DNA of 64,000 bases from Chitinophagaceae bacterium (GCA_016719815.1 JADJYK010000004.1:62001-126000); one strand, 5' to 3'; counted from the stretch's first letter, positions 46,844 to 54,969 are shown. Translations and numbers: made by a program. Notes: generated by a model not told the origin, from the sequence alone.

Positions 46844-47266
46844 TTACGCAGTAACCAGGTCACGGCGCATAATAAACTTAGTTTTAATTGGCAATTTACC
46901 AGCGGCCAGGGCCAATGATGCACGGGCAATTTCCTCACTAACACCATCAATTTCAAAAAGAATACGGCCGGGTTTCACAACTGCAGCCCAGAACTCCAGG
47001 TTACCTTTACCCTTACCCATCCTTACCTCAGCCGGTTTACGGGTTATTGGCTTATCAGGGAAAATCCGGATCCAAACATTACCTTCCCTTTTCATTTCAC
47101 GGGTAAGTGCCTGACGGGCAGCCTCAATCTGGCGATCAGTAATCCAGTGCTGATCCAATGCCTTCAATGCAAAAGAACCAAAAGCAATTGTTGCGCCTCT
47201 TTTGGCGTTGCCTTTCATCCGGCCTTTCTGCATTTTCCTGTGTTTCGTTCTTTTCGGTTGTAACAT
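46844..47266 (-). CDS. rplP: 50S ribosomal protein L16
   Basis: 140 residues: MLQPKRTKHRKMQKGRMKGN, TDRQIEAARQALTREMKREG NVWIRIFPDKP and RMGKGKGNLEFWAAVVKPG. Contributes to the A site. Intact. The 119-bp spacer to rpsC contains TTTGAAAA/TGTGGAAA words (47277-47312). Confidence 0.97.
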   Translation of the reverse strand: MLQPKRTKHRKMQKGRMKGNAKRGATIAFGSFALKALDQHWITDRQIEAARQALTREMKREGNVWIRIFPDKPITRKPAEVRMGKGKGNLEFWAAVVKPGRILFEIDGVSEEIARASLALAAGKLPIKTKFIMRRDLVTA

Positions 47267-47276
47267 CTTAAGTTAA

Positions 47277-47312
47277 TTTGAAAATTTGAAAATGTGGAAA
47301 TGTGAAAAATAC
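47277..47312. repeat. TTTGAAAA word repeat in rpsC-rplP spacer
   Basis: TTTGAAAATTTGAAAATGTG followed by GAAATGTGAAAAAT: a degenerate tandem of a 7-8-nt TTTGAAAA word. Non-coding. Confidence 0.6.
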
Positions 47313-47385
47313 CCACATTCAAAATTTATCTTTTACTAAAAACATGAGCCTCATTTTCACATTCTCATGTTTGCGTATTTACGCA

Positions 47386-48168
47386 TTAATTTCTCTTATC
47401 TCTTCCTCCACCTCTTCTGTCTCCTCCCCTTCTGTCATCACGACGGTCTCCACGATGATCACGATGATCATCCCTTCTTTCCCTCCTGTCGCTTACATCG
47501 CTTTTACCACCAACGAAGTTTGGATTTAAATCTCTCTTCGCAAGAACTTCACCTTTACAAATCCATACCTTGATACCTATTTTACCATATACTGTTTGTG
47601 CAAACACGTTGGCATAATCAATATCCATACGGAATGTATGAAGCGGAACCCTTCCTTGTTTAAACTCTTCACTGCGGGCAATTTCAGCACCGGCCAAACG
47701 ACCGCTCAGTTTCACTTTTATTCCTTCAGCTCCCATACGGAGGGCAGAAGCAATTGCCATCTTGGTAGCCCTTTTATAGTTTATCCTGTTTTCAATCTGG
47801 CGGGCAATTGTATCACCTACAATCATTGCATCCAGTTCAGGCCGGCGGATTTCAAGAATGTTTATCTGTACATCTTCCTTACCAGTTAGTTTTTTCAACT
47901 CTTCCTTAATACGGTCAACTTCTCCGCCACCTTTACCAATGATAATACCAGGCTTAGAAGTATGTATGGTTACAATCAGCTTACCCAGGGTTCTCTCAAT
48001 TACAATTTTTGAGATACCGCCCTTGTTAATACGGGCACTCAGGTACGTTCTGATTTTGTGATCCTCGATCAGTTTGCCGGCATAATCTTTTTTGCCACCA
48101 TACCAGTTAGACTCCCATCCACGGATTATTCCTAACCTGTTACCAATCGGATTTGCTTTTTGACCCAT
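47386..48168 (-). CDS. rpsC: 30S ribosomal protein S3 with arginine/aspartate-rich C-terminal tail
   Basis: 260 residues: the KH domain (GKGGGEVDRIKEELKKLTGK) and the S3 C-terminal domain are normal to about residue 220 (CKGEVLAKRDLNPNFVGG). Beyond, residues about 222-260 form a strongly charged, low-complexity tail of repeated RRDDHRDHRGDRRDD-like units ending GGGRDKRN. E. coli S3 is 233 residues, so the tail is an extension of about 30. Binds mRNA at the entry site; the tail may interact with mRNA or RNA helicases. Intact. Confidence 0.96.
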   Translation of the reverse strand: MGQKANPIGNRLGIIRGWESNWYGGKKDYAGKLIEDHKIRTYLSARINKGGISKIVIERTLGKLIVTIHTSKPGIIIGKGGGEVDRIKEELKKLTGKEDVQINILEIRRPELDAMIVGDTIARQIENRINYKRATKMAIASALRMGAEGIKVKLSGRLAGAEIARSEEFKQGRVPLHTFRMDIDYANVFAQTVYGKIGIKVWICKGEVLAKRDLNPNFVGGKSDVSDRRERRDDHRDHRGDRRDDRRGGDRRGGGRDKRN

Positions 48169-48194
48169 GTTATTGGTTTATTAATTCGTTTTAA

Positions 48195-48536
48195 TTAATT
48201 TTCTTTAGTATCAACGATTACGGTTACATGGTTGCTGCGTTTACGAACACGGTAACCACGGCCTTGCGGTGCCGGACGCATCCTTTTCAGGGTTCTGCCG
48301 CCATCAACAAATATTGTTTTGATGACCAGCTTACTTTCGTCTCCGCCATCATTTTTCTGCTTCCAGTTGCTGATAGCACTCAGCACAAGTTTTCTCAGCG
48401 GAACGGCGGGATGCTTTGGGTTATGCTCCAGCTCAGCCAGCACTTTCTCTACTTTCTGACCACGGATTAGGTCAGCCAGTAATCTCATTTTACGGGGAGA
48501 GGTGGGATAATTTCTCAATTTAGCTACTGCTTCCAT
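48195..48536 (-). CDS. rplV: 50S ribosomal protein L22
   Basis: 113 residues from the ATG at 48536 (MEAVAKLRNYPTSPRKMRLL), which gives the normal N-terminus; the frame is open further upstream but not conserved. RPAPQGRGYRVRKRSNHVTV is the C-terminal signature. It overlaps the end of rpsS by 17 bp, suggesting coupled translation. Confidence 0.95.
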   Translation of the reverse strand: MEAVAKLRNYPTSPRKMRLLADLIRGQKVEKVLAELEHNPKHPAVPLRKLVLSAISNWKQKNDGGDESKLVIKTIFVDGGRTLKRMRPAPQGRGYRVRKRSNHVTVIVDTKEN

Positions 48537-48822
48537 TGTTATTAGTTTCTTTATTAACCTTCTTTTTAGAGTGACCTTTGAATGAACGGGTTGGTGCAAA
48601 TTCACCAAGTTTGTGACCCACCATAAATTCTGTTACATAAACAGGTATAAACTTGTTACCATTATGCACAGCAAATGTGTGTCCAACAAAATCGGGTGTA
48701 ATAGTAGAGCGGCGGCTCCATGTCTTAATCACTCCTTTCTTGTTTTTTCCTTCGTTCATAGCCAGCACCTTGTTTTCCAGGTGAGACGCTACATAAGGAC
48801 CTTTTTTAATTGAACGAGCCAT
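48520..48822 (-). CDS. rpsS: 30S ribosomal protein S19
   Basis: 100 residues: ARSIKKGPYVASHLENKVLA, RRSTITPDFVGHTFAVHNGN KFIPVYVTEFMVGHKLGEFA, and a C-terminal extension KKVNKETNNNGSSS slightly longer than E. coli S19 (92). The tail overlaps the start of rplV. Intact. Confidence 0.95.
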   Translation of the reverse strand: MARSIKKGPYVASHLENKVLAMNEGKNKKGVIKTWSRRSTITPDFVGHTFAVHNGNKFIPVYVTEFMVGHKLGEFAPTRSFKGHSKKKVNKETNNNGSSS

Positions 48823-48845
48823 GTTAATTCGTTAATTTTCAAATA

Positions 48846-49682
48846 TTATTTAGACAGTTTACTTCCGTTTTTGCGCTGAATAATCAGCTTATCGCTTCCT
48901 TTACCCTTTGTTCTGGTTTTAAGACCTCTTGAGTACTGGCCATTCCTTGAACGTGGCTGTCCGCCGGAAGCTTTACCTTCACCACCACCCATCGGGTGAT
49001 CCACAGGGTTCATTGCCACACCACGGTTTCTTGGTTTAATACCTTTCCACCTGTTCCGGCCGGCCTTACCCATACTCTGCAAAAAGTGGTCACTATTACT
49101 TACCACCCCAACTGTTGCAAAACAGTTAATGAGTACTTTCCTCAGTTCACCGGAAGGCATTTTCAAGATTGCGTACTTTTCTTCTTTGTTCGTTAACTGT
49201 GCAGAAGAACCCGCACTCCTGGCTAATTTGCCACCCTGACCAGGCTGCATTTCAATGTTGTGAACATTGGTACCCAATGGAATATTCTTCATGGGAAGTG
49301 CATTTCCAACTTCAGGAGCTACATCAGCACCGCTCTCCACTTTTGAACCCACCTGCAACCCCTGCGGGGCCAGGATATATCTTTTTTCACCATCTGCATA
49401 GTTCAACAAGGCAATAAAAGCTGAACGGTTTGGATCGTATTGAATGGATTCAACAGTTCCAACCCCGGCTTTATTCCGCTTGAAATCGACAATACGATAC
49501 TTTTTCTTGTGCCCACCACCTCTGTACCTCATCGACAAATGACCTGATGAGTTACGGCCACCTGTTCTTGGCTTAGCCTCAACAAGGCTTTTTTCAGGAA
49601 CGTTTGTTGTAACCTCAGCATAAGCATTCCCGATTCTCCACCGGGTACCTGCTGTCATTGGTTTAAATTTTCTTAATGCCAT
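48846..49682 (-). CDS. rplB: 50S ribosomal protein L2
   Basis: 278 residues from the ATG at 49682 (MALRKFKPMTAGTRWRIGNA), which matches L2; the upstream 23-residue extension is not L2-like. SSGHLSMRYRGGGHKKKYRI and the peptidyl-transferase-proximal motif VAMNPVDHPMGGGEGKASGG are visible. Intact. Confidence 0.97.
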   Translation of the reverse strand: MALRKFKPMTAGTRWRIGNAYAEVTTNVPEKSLVEAKPRTGGRNSSGHLSMRYRGGGHKKKYRIVDFKRNKAGVGTVESIQYDPNRSAFIALLNYADGEKRYILAPQGLQVGSKVESGADVAPEVGNALPMKNIPLGTNVHNIEMQPGQGGKLARSAGSSAQLTNKEEKYAILKMPSGELRKVLINCFATVGVVSNSDHFLQSMGKAGRNRWKGIKPRNRGVAMNPVDHPMGGGEGKASGGQPRSRNGQYSRGLKTRTKGKGSDKLIIQRKNGSKLSK

Positions 49683-49782
49683 TTTAAAACACTTATAATT
49701 AATTTCTTTACTCCAACACTTCGCGGCGGTTGATTGCCATTCACTCTTCAACTATCTCATTACGAGAAATATAGAAGGCTTA

Positions 49783-50082
49783 TCAAATATTTGAATACAG
49801 ATCAATTGCTTCACCTTCAGCAACAGTAACAAACGCTTTCTTGTAAGAAGGTTTGCGACCTGATATAACGCCGGCTTTAGTAAAACGGCTTTTAGCTTTT
49901 GCAGGAACAACCAGTGTATTCACACCGGTAACTGTTACACCATAAAAGCTTTCAATAGCTTTCTTAATCTCCAGCTTATTTGCCTTCTTATCTACTCTGA
50001 AAGCATAACGGCGCATTTTATCCTGCTGGGCATTTGCTTTTTCAGTTAAGATGGGCTTTATCAGTACTTCAGAAAGTTTCAT
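49783..50082 (-). CDS. rplW: 50S ribosomal protein L23
   Basis: 99 residues: KLSEVLIKPILTEKANAQQD, FRVDKKANKLEIKKAIESFY and VTGVNTLVVPAKAKSRFTKA. At the exit tunnel, docking SRP. Intact. Confidence 0.96.
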   Translation of the reverse strand: MKLSEVLIKPILTEKANAQQDKMRRYAFRVDKKANKLEIKKAIESFYGVTVTGVNTLVVPAKAKSRFTKAGVISGRKPSYKKAFVTVAEGEAIDLYSNI

Positions 50083-50124
50083 AATTCTAATTTGAAATTC
50101 GTTAATCTGCTACAATTTGTTTTC

Positions 50125-50760
50125 TTATGCTTCTTCTTTCTCGTCGTCAGCAAAAATCTTTGCGGCACTCTCTGTCAGCACCAGCACTTCAGAGTTTACA
50201 ATGTCATAAGTGTTCATATCACTCAGCAACACTCCCAGCACAGAAGGCACATTGCGCAAAGAGAGTTCTACATTATCATTGTATTCAGGCTGAATGAACA
50301 TCACTTTCTTGTCTGCCACTTTCAGGTTTCCCAGTATATCTACCAGCGTCTTTGTTTTGGGTGTATCCAGTGCAATGTCCTCAACAACCAGTATAGCATT
50401 GTCTTTCGCTTTATAAGAAAGTGCTGAAATCTTTGCCAGGTCTTTTACCTTGCGGTTCAACTTAATGTCGTAGCTGTGGGGTTTAGGACCAAAGATTGTA
50501 CCACCACCTTTATATAAAGGGTTACGGATATTACCCTTACGGCTGCCGCCGGTACCTTTCTGGCGATGCAGTTTACGGCTGGCACCCTGTACTTCGGCAC
50601 GGGTCTTTACCTTATGTGTACCCTGGCGCTGTGCTGCCAAATACTGCTTTACAGCAAGGTAGATCACATGATTATTAGGCTCGGCACCAAAAATTTCTTC
50701 GGGAAGCTCAACACTTCTGCCGGTTGCTTTTCCTTTTGTATTTAAAACTTCGATTTGCAT
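50125..50760 (-). CDS. rplD: 50S ribosomal protein L4
   Basis: 211 residues: MQIEVLNTKGKATGRSVELP, HKVKTRAEVQGASRKLHRQK GTGGSRKGNIRNP and LVLTESAAKIF at the end. In E. coli L4 represses the S10 operon through its leader; conservation of that in Bacteroidota is not assumed. Intact. Confidence 0.96.
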   Translation of the reverse strand: MQIEVLNTKGKATGRSVELPEEIFGAEPNNHVIYLAVKQYLAAQRQGTHKVKTRAEVQGASRKLHRQKGTGGSRKGNIRNPLYKGGGTIFGPKPHSYDIKLNRKVKDLAKISALSYKAKDNAILVVEDIALDTPKTKTLVDILGNLKVADKKVMFIQPEYNDNVELSLRNVPSVLGVLLSDMNTYDIVNSEVLVLTESAAKIFADDEKEEA

Positions 50761-50802
50761 TTTATTCTTTTTTGTGATACAAGAATGAACTTATATCTGC
50801 GA

Positions 50803-51420
50803 TTATTTCTGAATTAAAACAATTGAACCGTTGTAACCCGGAACTGAACCGCTTACAAGGATATAATTCTGTTCAGGGAAAATCTTCACCACTTTCAGTC
50901 CTTTCATTTTAACCCTGTCATTTCCCATACGACCAGCCATACGAACACCTTTCATAACACGGCTCGCATCAGAAGAGTTACCAAGTGATCCCGGAGCTCT
51001 CTGGCGGTCGTGCTGACCATGCGACTGCTGTCCTACACCGTGGAAGCCATGGCGTTTTACAACTCCCTGGAAACCTTTACCTTTAGTCGTACCCACTACT
51101 TCAACTTTATCGCCTTCTGCGAAAATGTCAACAGTAATGGTTTCACCAATATTTTTTTCTATTGCAAAATCCCTGAATTCTTTTGAGAATTTCTTAGGAG
51201 CTGTCTGAGCTTTAGCGAAGTGATTTGTTTCGGCCTTTGTAGCATGTTTTTCTTTCTTGTCGCCGAATGACAACTGGAGTGAGCTGTAGCCATCAGAATC
51301 GATGGTCTTAACCTGAGTTACAACGCAGGGACCTGCCTCGATGATTGTGCAGGCTGTTTGTTTACCTTCGGAATCGAAGACGCTGGTCATCCCAACTTTT
51401 TTCCCAATAATACCTTTCAT
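50803..51420 (-). CDS. rplC: 50S ribosomal protein L3
   Basis: 205 residues from the ATG at 51420 (MKGIIGKKVGMTSVFDSEGK). GKGFQGVVKRHGFHGVGQQS HGQ and GSLGNSSDASRVMKGVRMAG RMG are the normal loop that reaches the peptidyl-transferase centre. The 253-bp gap before it contains structured RNA-like sequence, unusual for the middle of this operon. Intact. Confidence 0.96.
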   Translation of the reverse strand: MKGIIGKKVGMTSVFDSEGKQTACTIIEAGPCVVTQVKTIDSDGYSSLQLSFGDKKEKHATKAETNHFAKAQTAPKKFSKEFRDFAIEKNIGETITVDIFAEGDKVEVVGTTKGKGFQGVVKRHGFHGVGQQSHGQHDRQRAPGSLGNSSDASRVMKGVRMAGRMGNDRVKMKGLKVVKIFPEQNYILVSGSVPGYNGSIVLIQK

Positions 51421-51460
51421 GTGTTTCAATTTGTGCCTGCAGGATTATTGGGACATCTTT

Positions 51461-51550
51461 CGTTGCAAGTGATCTTGTCACCCTTAGTGCAACGAAGGGT
51501 CAATCCCCGTTTGCCACCGACCTTTTCCTTTATGGGGAAGTACCGGCAGT
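51461..51550 (-). promoter_or_regulatory. Candidate structured leader upstream of rplC (alternative hairpins)
   Basis: On the transcript strand, hairpin A pairs ACCCTT with AAGGGT (51480-51500). A second pairing joins TTCGTTGCA, the 3' part of A's 5' strand plus its loop, with TGCAACGAA downstream (51459-51467 region), enclosing a GTGA/TCAC mini-stem. The two are mutually exclusive or form a pseudoknot-like fold. Just upstream TCCCC can pair with GGGGA. It lies 40 nt before the rplC start. No known riboswitch class is recognised. Confidence 0.5.
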
Positions 51551-51682
51551 AAACAAACCCTGAATGGCTTGTTTTATGTTTAGTTGCCAGAGCTCTTTTC
51601 TTCCGGCTGACCGGAATTGAGAGATAGCATTAAATTAAAAATCAAAATATAAGAACTAAAGCGGCGAACCTTATAACAAAGA

Positions 51683-51988
51683 CTACGCCTTGATTTCAAC
51701 CTCCACACCACTGGGCAAATCTAGCTTACTCAACGCATCTACAGTTCTTGAAGAAGAAGTATAGATATCGAGTAATCTCTTGTGAGTAGCTAACTGAAAC
51801 TGCTCACGGCTTTTCTTATTTACGTGGGGTGAACGTAATACAGTAAATATTTTTTTACGGGTTGGAAGGGGAATTGGCCCGGTAACAACCGCTCCTGTAC
51901 TACGAACTGTTTTTACGATCTTTTCGGCTGATTTATCAACCAGGTTGTGATCGTAAGACTGTAATTTTATTCTGATTCGCTGCGACAT
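51683..51988 (-). CDS. rpsJ: 30S ribosomal protein S10
   Basis: 101 residues, first gene of the S10 operon: SQRIRIKLQSYDHNLVDKSA, GPIPLPTRKKIFTVLRSPHV NKKSREQFQLATHKR and LDLPSGVEVEIKA. A clear promoter precedes it at 52020-52051. The next gene rplC is unusually distant (253 bp). Intact. Confidence 0.97.
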   Translation of the reverse strand: MSQRIRIKLQSYDHNLVDKSAEKIVKTVRSTGAVVTGPIPLPTRKKIFTVLRSPHVNKKSREQFQLATHKRLLDIYTSSSRTVDALSKLDLPSGVEVEIKA

Positions 51989-52019
51989 GTGTCAAAACCC
52001 AATTTTTCTTTTGGGAGTG

Positions 52020-52051
52020 CAAAGGTAGGGCTGTATACTATACCTTCCAAA
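52020..52051 (-). promoter_or_regulatory. S10 operon promoter
   Basis: On the minus strand TTTG (52048-52051), a 20-bp spacer and TACCTTTG (52020-52027), a full match to the Bacteroidota -33/-7 consensus, ahead of rpsJ. A small CCCAA/TTGGG hairpin lies in the leader (51998-52015). Confidence 0.8.
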
Positions 52052-52271
52052 TACTTATGCAATAATTTTTTATACAATTGCAACAAACCGCAAAAAACAG
52101 GGCCTACCCGTCAACTGATTGATTGTCACATAAATTTGCATTGCTCCCGGTATTATTTGCTACAGACAAAAGTAATGCAGCCATTCTAATGTTAATAACA
52201 CTGTAAATTGCCTCCCTGCGCAACGATACCGGCAAAATAGGCGACATTATATATATTGCAAGCAACTATAC

Positions 52272-52676
52272 ATGAAAAAAATTATACTCCTGATTTCAAT
52301 AATGACTGTTTCCGCCACAGTTTATGCTCAAAAAGTCGACAGCATATATTTTCATCTGTACACAGACAGCCTGAAAAAAGGGCAGCATAATTATATTAAT
52401 GTAGATGGTAAGCTTACAAATGGCCGCTGGCTACCCCTTACCTCCAAAGAACTGATCCTCTCCTGTACTGAAGCAGTTTTTGAGGGTAATGAACTAATTA
52501 TTCCCATAGACTTCCAACCAGAAAAAGTAACGGTTAAGGCGGTTTTACGTAAAGACCCATCCGTTTTAGTTGAAAAAATTATCTGGATAAAAACAGCCCC
52601 CGATCCGGAACTGCCCACCAAAGCTGAAATAATGAACAACCCTGCTCCTTCTCCAGGTAACAAAAGGAAGAACTGA
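52272..52676 (+). CDS. Secreted protein of unknown function
   Basis: 134 residues: signal peptide MKKIILLISIMTVSATVYAQ then a short beta-rich domain (YFHLYTDSLKKGQHNYINVD GKL, WLPLTSKELILSC, FEGNELIIPIDFQPEKVTVK) and a proline-rich end (PAPSPGN). It resembles a small immunoglobulin-like or beta-sandwich domain. It runs immediately before ffs on the same strand. Function unknown. Confidence 0.6.
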   Translation: MKKIILLISIMTVSATVYAQKVDSIYFHLYTDSLKKGQHNYINVDGKLTNGRWLPLTSKELILSCTEAVFEGNELIIPIDFQPEKVTVKAVLRKDPSVLVEKIIWIKTAPDPELPTKAEIMNNPAPSPGNKRKN

Positions 52677-52714
52677 TTTTTGGTTTAAACGACCTGTTAA
52701 AAGGCTTATACCCT

Positions 52715-52722
52715 TATCTTTG
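52715..52722 (+). promoter_or_regulatory. -7 promoter element TATCTTTG for ffs
   Basis: TAnnTTTG match ending five nt before the first base of the SRP RNA. Confidence 0.6.
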
Positions 52723-52726
52723 CACC

Positions 52727-52820
52727 GGCAGGTCTTACACGACCAGCTCCTGCTGAACCCTCCCAGGGCCGGAAGGCAGCAAGAGTAGGTGGTTGAGCGG
52801 TGCGATGTGAGTAGCCTGCC
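52727..52820 (+). ncRNA. ffs: Signal recognition particle RNA (bacterial small type)
   Basis: About 94 nt: the outer stem GGCAGG/CCTGCC closes the RNA, and the domain IV hallmark GAACCCTCCCAGGGCCGGAA followed by GGCAGCAAG is present, which binds Ffh. It targets membrane and secreted proteins to SecY. The eight T that follow the outer stem act as terminator. A palindromic repeat and the tal gene follow directly. Confidence 0.94.
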
Positions 52821-52828
52821 TTTTTTTT

Positions 52829-52851
52829 GCCCCCTAATCCCCTGAAGGGGG
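52829..52851. repeat. CCCCTGAAGGGG palindromic repeat unit
   Basis: CCCCCTAATCCCCTGAAGGG GG immediately after the ffs terminator; a similar CCCCTTTAGGGG unit lies beside rnpB (30112-30138). Confidence 0.5.
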
Positions 52852-52852
52852 A

Positions 52853-52905
52853 ATACAAATTTTCAGGCACTTCCAACTAAAACATCCCTTAAGGGAAATT
52901 TGTAT
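52853..52905 (+). promoter_or_regulatory. Inverted repeat sequestering the tal start codon
   Basis: ATACAAATTT (52853-52862) is the exact inverse of AAATTTGTAT (52896-52905), the latter containing the first two bases of the tal ATG. Inside the loop CCCTTAAGGG (52886-52895) is a perfect palindrome. The structure could hide the ribosome-binding region. Confidence 0.4.
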
Positions 52906-53560
52906 GAAATTTTTTATTGACACGGCCAATCTTGCACAGATTCAGGAAGCAAACGAATTAGGAATACTTGACGGTGTAACCACCAACCCTTCGCTTATGG
53001 CAAAAGAAGGTATTAAAGGCCATGACGCAGTAATGAACCACTACAAAACCATTTGCGAAATAGTGGATGGCGATATCAGCGCCGAAGTAATCAGCACCAC
53101 ATTTAATGAAATGATTGAAGAAGGTAAAAAACTTGCCGATATCCACCCCAATATCGTGGTAAAAGTGCCCATGATTAAAGATGGAGTGAAAGCGATTAAG
53201 TGGTTTACCGATAACGGCATCAAAACTAACTGTACCCTGGTATTCTCTGCCGGACAGGCTATCCTGGCAGCTAAGGCCGGCGCTACTTATGTTTCTCCAT
53301 TTATCGGACGTATTGATGATGCCAACTGGGATGGCGTGGAATTGATTGCGCAAATAGCACATATTTATTCTGTACAGGGATTCAAAACTGAAATCCTTGC
53401 TGCCTCTATCCGTAGTGCCTTACATATTGTAAAATGTGCCGAAGCCGGTGCCGATGTATGCACCTGTCCGCTGGATTCTATACTCGGGCTGTTAAAGCAT
53501 CCGCTTACAGATATTGGACTGGCTAAATTTTTAGAAGATGCAAAAAAGACATTGGGTTAA
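52904..53560 (+). CDS. Small transaldolase / fructose-6-phosphate aldolase family
   Basis: 218 residues, the short TalC/Fsa form. MKFFIDTANLAQIQEANELG, GVTTNPSLMAKEG, VVKVPMIKDGVKA, the Schiff-base lysine region TNCTLVFSAGQAILAAKAGA TYVSPFIGRIDD and GADVCTCPLDSILGLLKHPL are visible. It transfers a dihydroxyacetone unit in the non-oxidative pentose phosphate pathway, or acts as an aldolase; both activities occur in the family. A hairpin followed by T lies at 53581-53609. Intact. Confidence 0.9.
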   Translation: MKFFIDTANLAQIQEANELGILDGVTTNPSLMAKEGIKGHDAVMNHYKTICEIVDGDISAEVISTTFNEMIEEGKKLADIHPNIVVKVPMIKDGVKAIKWFTDNGIKTNCTLVFSAGQAILAAKAGATYVSPFIGRIDDANWDGVELIAQIAHIYSVQGFKTEILAASIRSALHIVKCAEAGADVCTCPLDSILGLLKHPLTDIGLAKFLEDAKKTLG

Positions 53561-53580
53561 TAATAAAAAGTAAGTACGGA

Positions 53581-53609
53581 AAAGGCGTTGATTATACAGC
53601 GCCTTTTTT
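53581..53609. terminator. Terminator between tal and the T9SS plug gene
   Basis: AAGGCG (53582-53587) pairs with CGCCTT (53600-53605), followed by a T-run; AT-rich on both sides, so it may serve both convergent genes. Confidence 0.65.
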
Positions 53610-54891
53610 ATTGTCTCGGAAATGCTGAATTCACTTTTGCAAAGCCCACCAGTTCATCGGCCCGGGCACCAAAAGGCCTGAAATAAACCATCACCATATA
53701 ACTGTTCTCTGTTCCCCAATAATTGCCTTCGGTATTCTCCAGCGATGGCACAATCCCCTCATCCTTTCTGTCAGTTAGTGTAACGTATGAGTAGTTGTAG
53801 TAACCCTGTTTCAGAAACAATACCTTTTCATACACACCCTTCTCTGCATTAAACTCCATTTTCGAGTTTTCGTTCTGCTCAAAATTCACCAGTTCGCCCT
53901 GCAGGTAAATACTTTTGCCGGCAAAAGGCTGGTTACCCGGTGGTACAAAAGTAAAATGCACCCATGCATAATCACTCTGCCACAGTGCATTGGGATTATC
54001 CCTGTTTTCAATGGTGTATAAGCCATTAAAATCTCGGTAGTAAACATATATCTGTTGTGTGCGTACACCATCCACTGCCACATATACATCTGTTCTGTTC
54101 GTGTTATCAGCATCTTCGATTTTGGCCATCCTGTCACTTCGCAGGCGCAGGCTGCGTAAATCAATCCACCGCCACTCCTTCCCTGCCTGGAAAGTGGTGT
54201 TTTCTTCATCGCTGTACTCAAAATAATTGCCGCGGAAAATAGTTGGCCTGTCAATCGGCGAAGATAAAAGCCAGTCATAATTCTGCACCATCTTTACTTT
54301 CAAATCCTGCGGAGAAAAAGCATTCAGCTGCCCCGATGCAGTGCTTACTGATACCTGTACCCGCTGATGTGTCCGGAACAGGTTGCCATCAAAAGGCTGC
54401 AACACCTGTGCTGCAACAGACGCTTTGGGATTTACCACCAGGAACCGTTTTGTAAACGCCAGTTTTGACGTATCATCATTCAGAAAAACTTTCAGTAAAT
54501 AATTTCCTCCCTTTGTGGGAGCTGAATTTCTTTCCGGCAATACAGCCTGGTAATGCGTATACCTGGTATCTACGAGATTTGAATTGCGGTAATTGCTGAT
54601 CCGGTTAGTCTGAAATCCACGGATATAGTCGAAGGTTTGGACATTTGCGGGAGTCCAGTCAGCATTACACAACTGAAACCCGTAATAGTAATACTTCATA
54701 TCAGCATCCATATCATCAAAATGTAGTTCCAGCTGATCGGCAGAATTCAATGTAATAACAGGATAATTGTACATATCTCCCAGCCTGAAGAGCTTAACAG
54801 TGCGAATATTTGATTTGTAGATGTGATCAGGTATCTGACCATTGCTTACAAGGCAGGTAAATAACAGTACAGTCAGAATTTTTATATGCAT
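53608..54891 (-). CDS. DUF5103 / T9SS plug protein
   Basis: 427 residues with signal peptide (MHIKILTVLLFTCLVSNGQI). The start YKSNIRTVKLFRLGDMYNYP, DADMKYYYYGFQLCNADWTP and the C-terminal YWGTENSYMVMVYFRPFGAR ADELVG match the DUF5103 family, whose members plug the SprA channel of T9SS from the periplasm. Its presence fits the T9SS C-terminal domain of the S8 protease. No other T9SS structural genes are in the window. Intact; TAAT-rich upstream region but no clear promoter. Confidence 0.85.
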   Translation of the reverse strand: MHIKILTVLLFTCLVSNGQIPDHIYKSNIRTVKLFRLGDMYNYPVITLNSADQLELHFDDMDADMKYYYYGFQLCNADWTPANVQTFDYIRGFQTNRISNYRNSNLVDTRYTHYQAVLPERNSAPTKGGNYLLKVFLNDDTSKLAFTKRFLVVNPKASVAAQVLQPFDGNLFRTHQRVQVSVSTASGQLNAFSPQDLKVKMVQNYDWLLSSPIDRPTIFRGNYFEYSDEENTTFQAGKEWRWIDLRSLRLRSDRMAKIEDADNTNRTDVYVAVDGVRTQQIYVYYRDFNGLYTIENRDNPNALWQSDYAWVHFTFVPPGNQPFAGKSIYLQGELVNFEQNENSKMEFNAEKGVYEKVLFLKQGYYNYSYVTLTDRKDEGIVPSLENTEGNYWGTENSYMVMVYFRPFGARADELVGFAKVNSAFPRQ

Positions 54892-54969
54892 CGGTATTGA
54901 ACGGGCATTTATTTATTATACAATATTGCAAAAATTAAACAAAACAGGCCAATTTCTTTCTTGTCGCCT

